Assembly (NCBI GenBank): GCA_028023455.1 | Contig: JAQFVV010012405.1 | Span: 556,001 to 620,000, forward strand | Direction: 5' to 3' | Length of the DNA stretch: 64,000 nt | From: Epiperipatus broadwayi | Lineage: Eukaryota; Onychophora; Udeonychophora; Euonychophora; Peripatidae | Shown here: positions 62,058 through 64,000 of the stretch, piece after piece | Layout of the letters: every line of letters begins with the position of its first letter | Numbering within the stretch: position 1 is the first letter of the stretch | Notes under the pieces: generated by a model | The model's input: only the letters and a program-made list of their open reading frames with translations | Told to the model about the DNA's origin: nothing | The model's database searches: none | Translations under genes and position numbers: made by a program

Positions 62058-63034
62058 CTCAGTTCAATTGTTAAGAAAAGACTTCGTGATTGAATTTTTA
62101 AGTTAATTGTGTTATTAAAAAATAGCTACGTAAATTTTATAGATGCTTTTAAAATCATTTTTCAAAATTATAAGAGTGTCTTGTAAATAAGTTATAGAAA
62201 TTTTAAATGATAAACATGCAGTGTTAATTTAATTTTTTCCCTATCGGTCGTCTCTACTAAGCTCAATTTACAAGCAAATAGTCATGGGAACATCATATAT
62301 AGTGAAAATATATCGGAAACTTTATACTAAAAGTATGACAAACGCTGGATTAGTTCGGAAAATTACGAGATGGAGAAAAGTAGTATTTTGGACAGTATAT
62401 AATTTTAAAAGCTAATTACTAGTGACTATTAGAAAATAGATATTTTAAAGAATAAAATACTTCTTTATGAAGAAAGTATTTTTGCAAGCTATAAATTTAA
62501 ATATATATCTTAAGTAAAGATATTAGAAATAAAAGTAGTTTTATAAATACTTGCCTTGTTAAGTCTTTATGTTTAAAAGACTGAATATTGACAATTTTGG
62601 AAGGCAAATAAATTGAAAATATAATTAGCTAAAAGTCTTAATATAATAAAAATTATTATATTGAAATAATTTAAACGCTGGTCGTTTATAGATAAAGAAG
62701 CTTATTCTTACCTGGATATTTTGTTATGGAATGCGCAAATAATATGTGGACGTCCCAGTCAATTTAAAATAATTAAATGATAACTTTTCATAAACTATAG
62801 ACTAATTTAAAATAATAACTTTGAATAATATTCTAGAAAGAAGTAAATCAGGATCCTATAAACTATTTTAATTTTATTTTATTTTCTTGTGGGGAACTTA
62901 TTTTTAAAAAAAAAGAACGTTTTCGTTTTTCATAAACTTTTAAAAAAACACGTGATGGACCGGAAACAGGAAATGGTGTTCTAGTGAATGTGTGCCTAGG
63001 ATTAAAGAACTTTATGGTGAAAAGGAGACATCGC

Positions 63035-63346
63035 TGGAGTTATGTAATATGAATTCTGTTTTATTTATCTAACATAAAATTTAAATATTATTAATCTATT
63101 AAAATAAGATAGGTACATTTCTTTAAATAATAACTAAAAATAATATAATGATTAATTGCATAAGTTTATTTTATATTTAATACAACACATAATATTTTAA
63201 AGAATGATCGTGAGTATAAATGTGAATTATTTTATGAAGCTGTAATTCCAAGAATATTGGAAGATGGACTGTACATTAAATCATTATTTATGGTAAAAAT
63301 TGTATAATAATAATAATTTTGATGTATTTAATATGTTTTTCTTTAG
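63035..63346 (+). other. Candidate intron in segment B
   Basis: GGAGTTAT|GTAATATG at about 63035 and GTTTTTCTTTAG|ATCAACC at 63346 match the donor and acceptor placed in segment A. Confidence 0.3.
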
Positions 63347-64000
63347 ATCAACCAAATGATATGTTATTGTTGAATGGATGTATGAATAATTTAAAAATAC
63401 ATACACATTATATTGGCAGTGACAGTTTTATTTAAATATGCATAATTTGAATTTATGATATAAATACGATGCAACATTACATAAGAAGCTTAGAAATAAT
63501 TATATGATTCTTTCGTAAATAAACTTTGATATTTCTTTTATATTATAGTATTAGAATTATATTTATTATTTATAAATAATTATTTTATTGCAAGTTAGGA
63601 AGAGATTTTAAAAGTCTATATTTTATTTTTTGTTTTATTGGATAAATTAAGTTAAGTTTTATGTAGAAGTTTATATTTGGATTGAAGATTTACCGAATAT
63701 AGATGATGAAGTATAAATAGTTTGGATAATTAGTATTTATTTAAAGTTGTAGGTTGTTTTCCGGAAAATTTAAATAAGTTTAGAGGATGTTTTGTAGATA
63801 GAAATTTATTAAGAAGGAGTAGAATAACACATGGAGTAGAATAATAATTTCACATAGAAAAGAATCATAGAATTTATCTAGTAATACTTTATGAATTTTA
63901 AATTAATGAATAATTTAAATATTATTATTTTAACAGTACATATATGTAATGCATATTTGATAAAACATGTAGCATGAATTGCATTAAATGAAATATAAAT

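Larger units (their letters stand above)
61093..64000 (+). mobile_element. Segment B: homologue of segment A, cut by the window end
   Basis: Starts TGTGCCCTTTTGTATGGG next to a TA tract and follows segment A (minus strand of 41903 downward) landmark by landmark for at least 2.2 kb. There is no long ORF. G exceeds C on the plus strand, the mirror of segment A. It contains CCAAT and TATA boxes, a CCGGAAACAG leader block (about 62959) and a candidate intron. There is no sign of the preceding Penelope-like 3' UTR seen at segment A, so the start at TGTGCCC is a true shared boundary. Confidence 0.5.

Overview
The window is AT-rich eukaryotic, almost certainly metazoan, DNA. It contains no complete host gene. 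What can be read is decayed mobile elements of animal type: Penelope-like elements with a GIY-YIG endonuclease domain, a Ty3/gypsy-type LTR retrotransposon, several LINE reverse transcriptase remnants, tRNA-derived SINE pieces, a MITE, and palindromic repeat arrays. This mix would suit a mollusc, another lophotrochozoan or a cnidarian, but the sequence alone does not settle the phylum. Nothing bacterial (operons, ribosome binding sites, CRISPR) is present.

Layout. 1-14.3 kb: mostly plain AT-rich sequence, with three minus-strand LINE remnants (about 4.0-4.64, 8.27-8.66 and 8.8-9.5 kb), one minus-strand block that looks like a coding exon (7.30-7.47 kb), a dispersed repeat (10.4-10.8 kb), an 88-bp tandem duplication and a 33-bp minisatellite (13.17-13.48 kb). 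14.3-14.7 kb: the gutted end of a Penelope-like element. 14,717-27,816: a Ty3/gypsy-type retrotransposon inserted in the TA tail of that element. It has very long LTRs (TG...CA ends), a PBS-like site, a polypurine tract and degenerate gag, protease, RT, RNase H and integrase. Its 5' LTR carries a 5'-truncated LINE of about 1.6 kb that is absent from the 3' LTR.

28-36.6 kb: a two-copy tandem repeat, another LINE remnant, a small MITE with target duplications, a second Penelope-like fragment, a 1.6-kb inverted tandem array, a LINE 3' remnant and a SINE fragment. 36.6-41.9 kb (minus) and 61.1-64 kb (plus, running off the window): two homologous segments in opposite orientation. They share the same terminus, a CCAAT box and TATA box exactly 21 bp apart about 1 kb inside, a conserved 5' leader and a candidate intron. 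This is the least explained structure here. 41.9-42.7 kb: a third Penelope-like copy. 45.7-58.6 kb: four further palindromic elements, including a 1.45-kb hairpin of 405-bp units (57.1-58.6 kb), a tRNA-like sequence (53.9 kb), a possible LTR start (52.69 kb) and diverged duplicated segments (54.5, 55.5 and 59.9 kb).

The elements do not work together as a pathway. The window is a record of nested insertion and decay. The two matched promoter-bearing segments and the inverted tandem arrays merit further attention.
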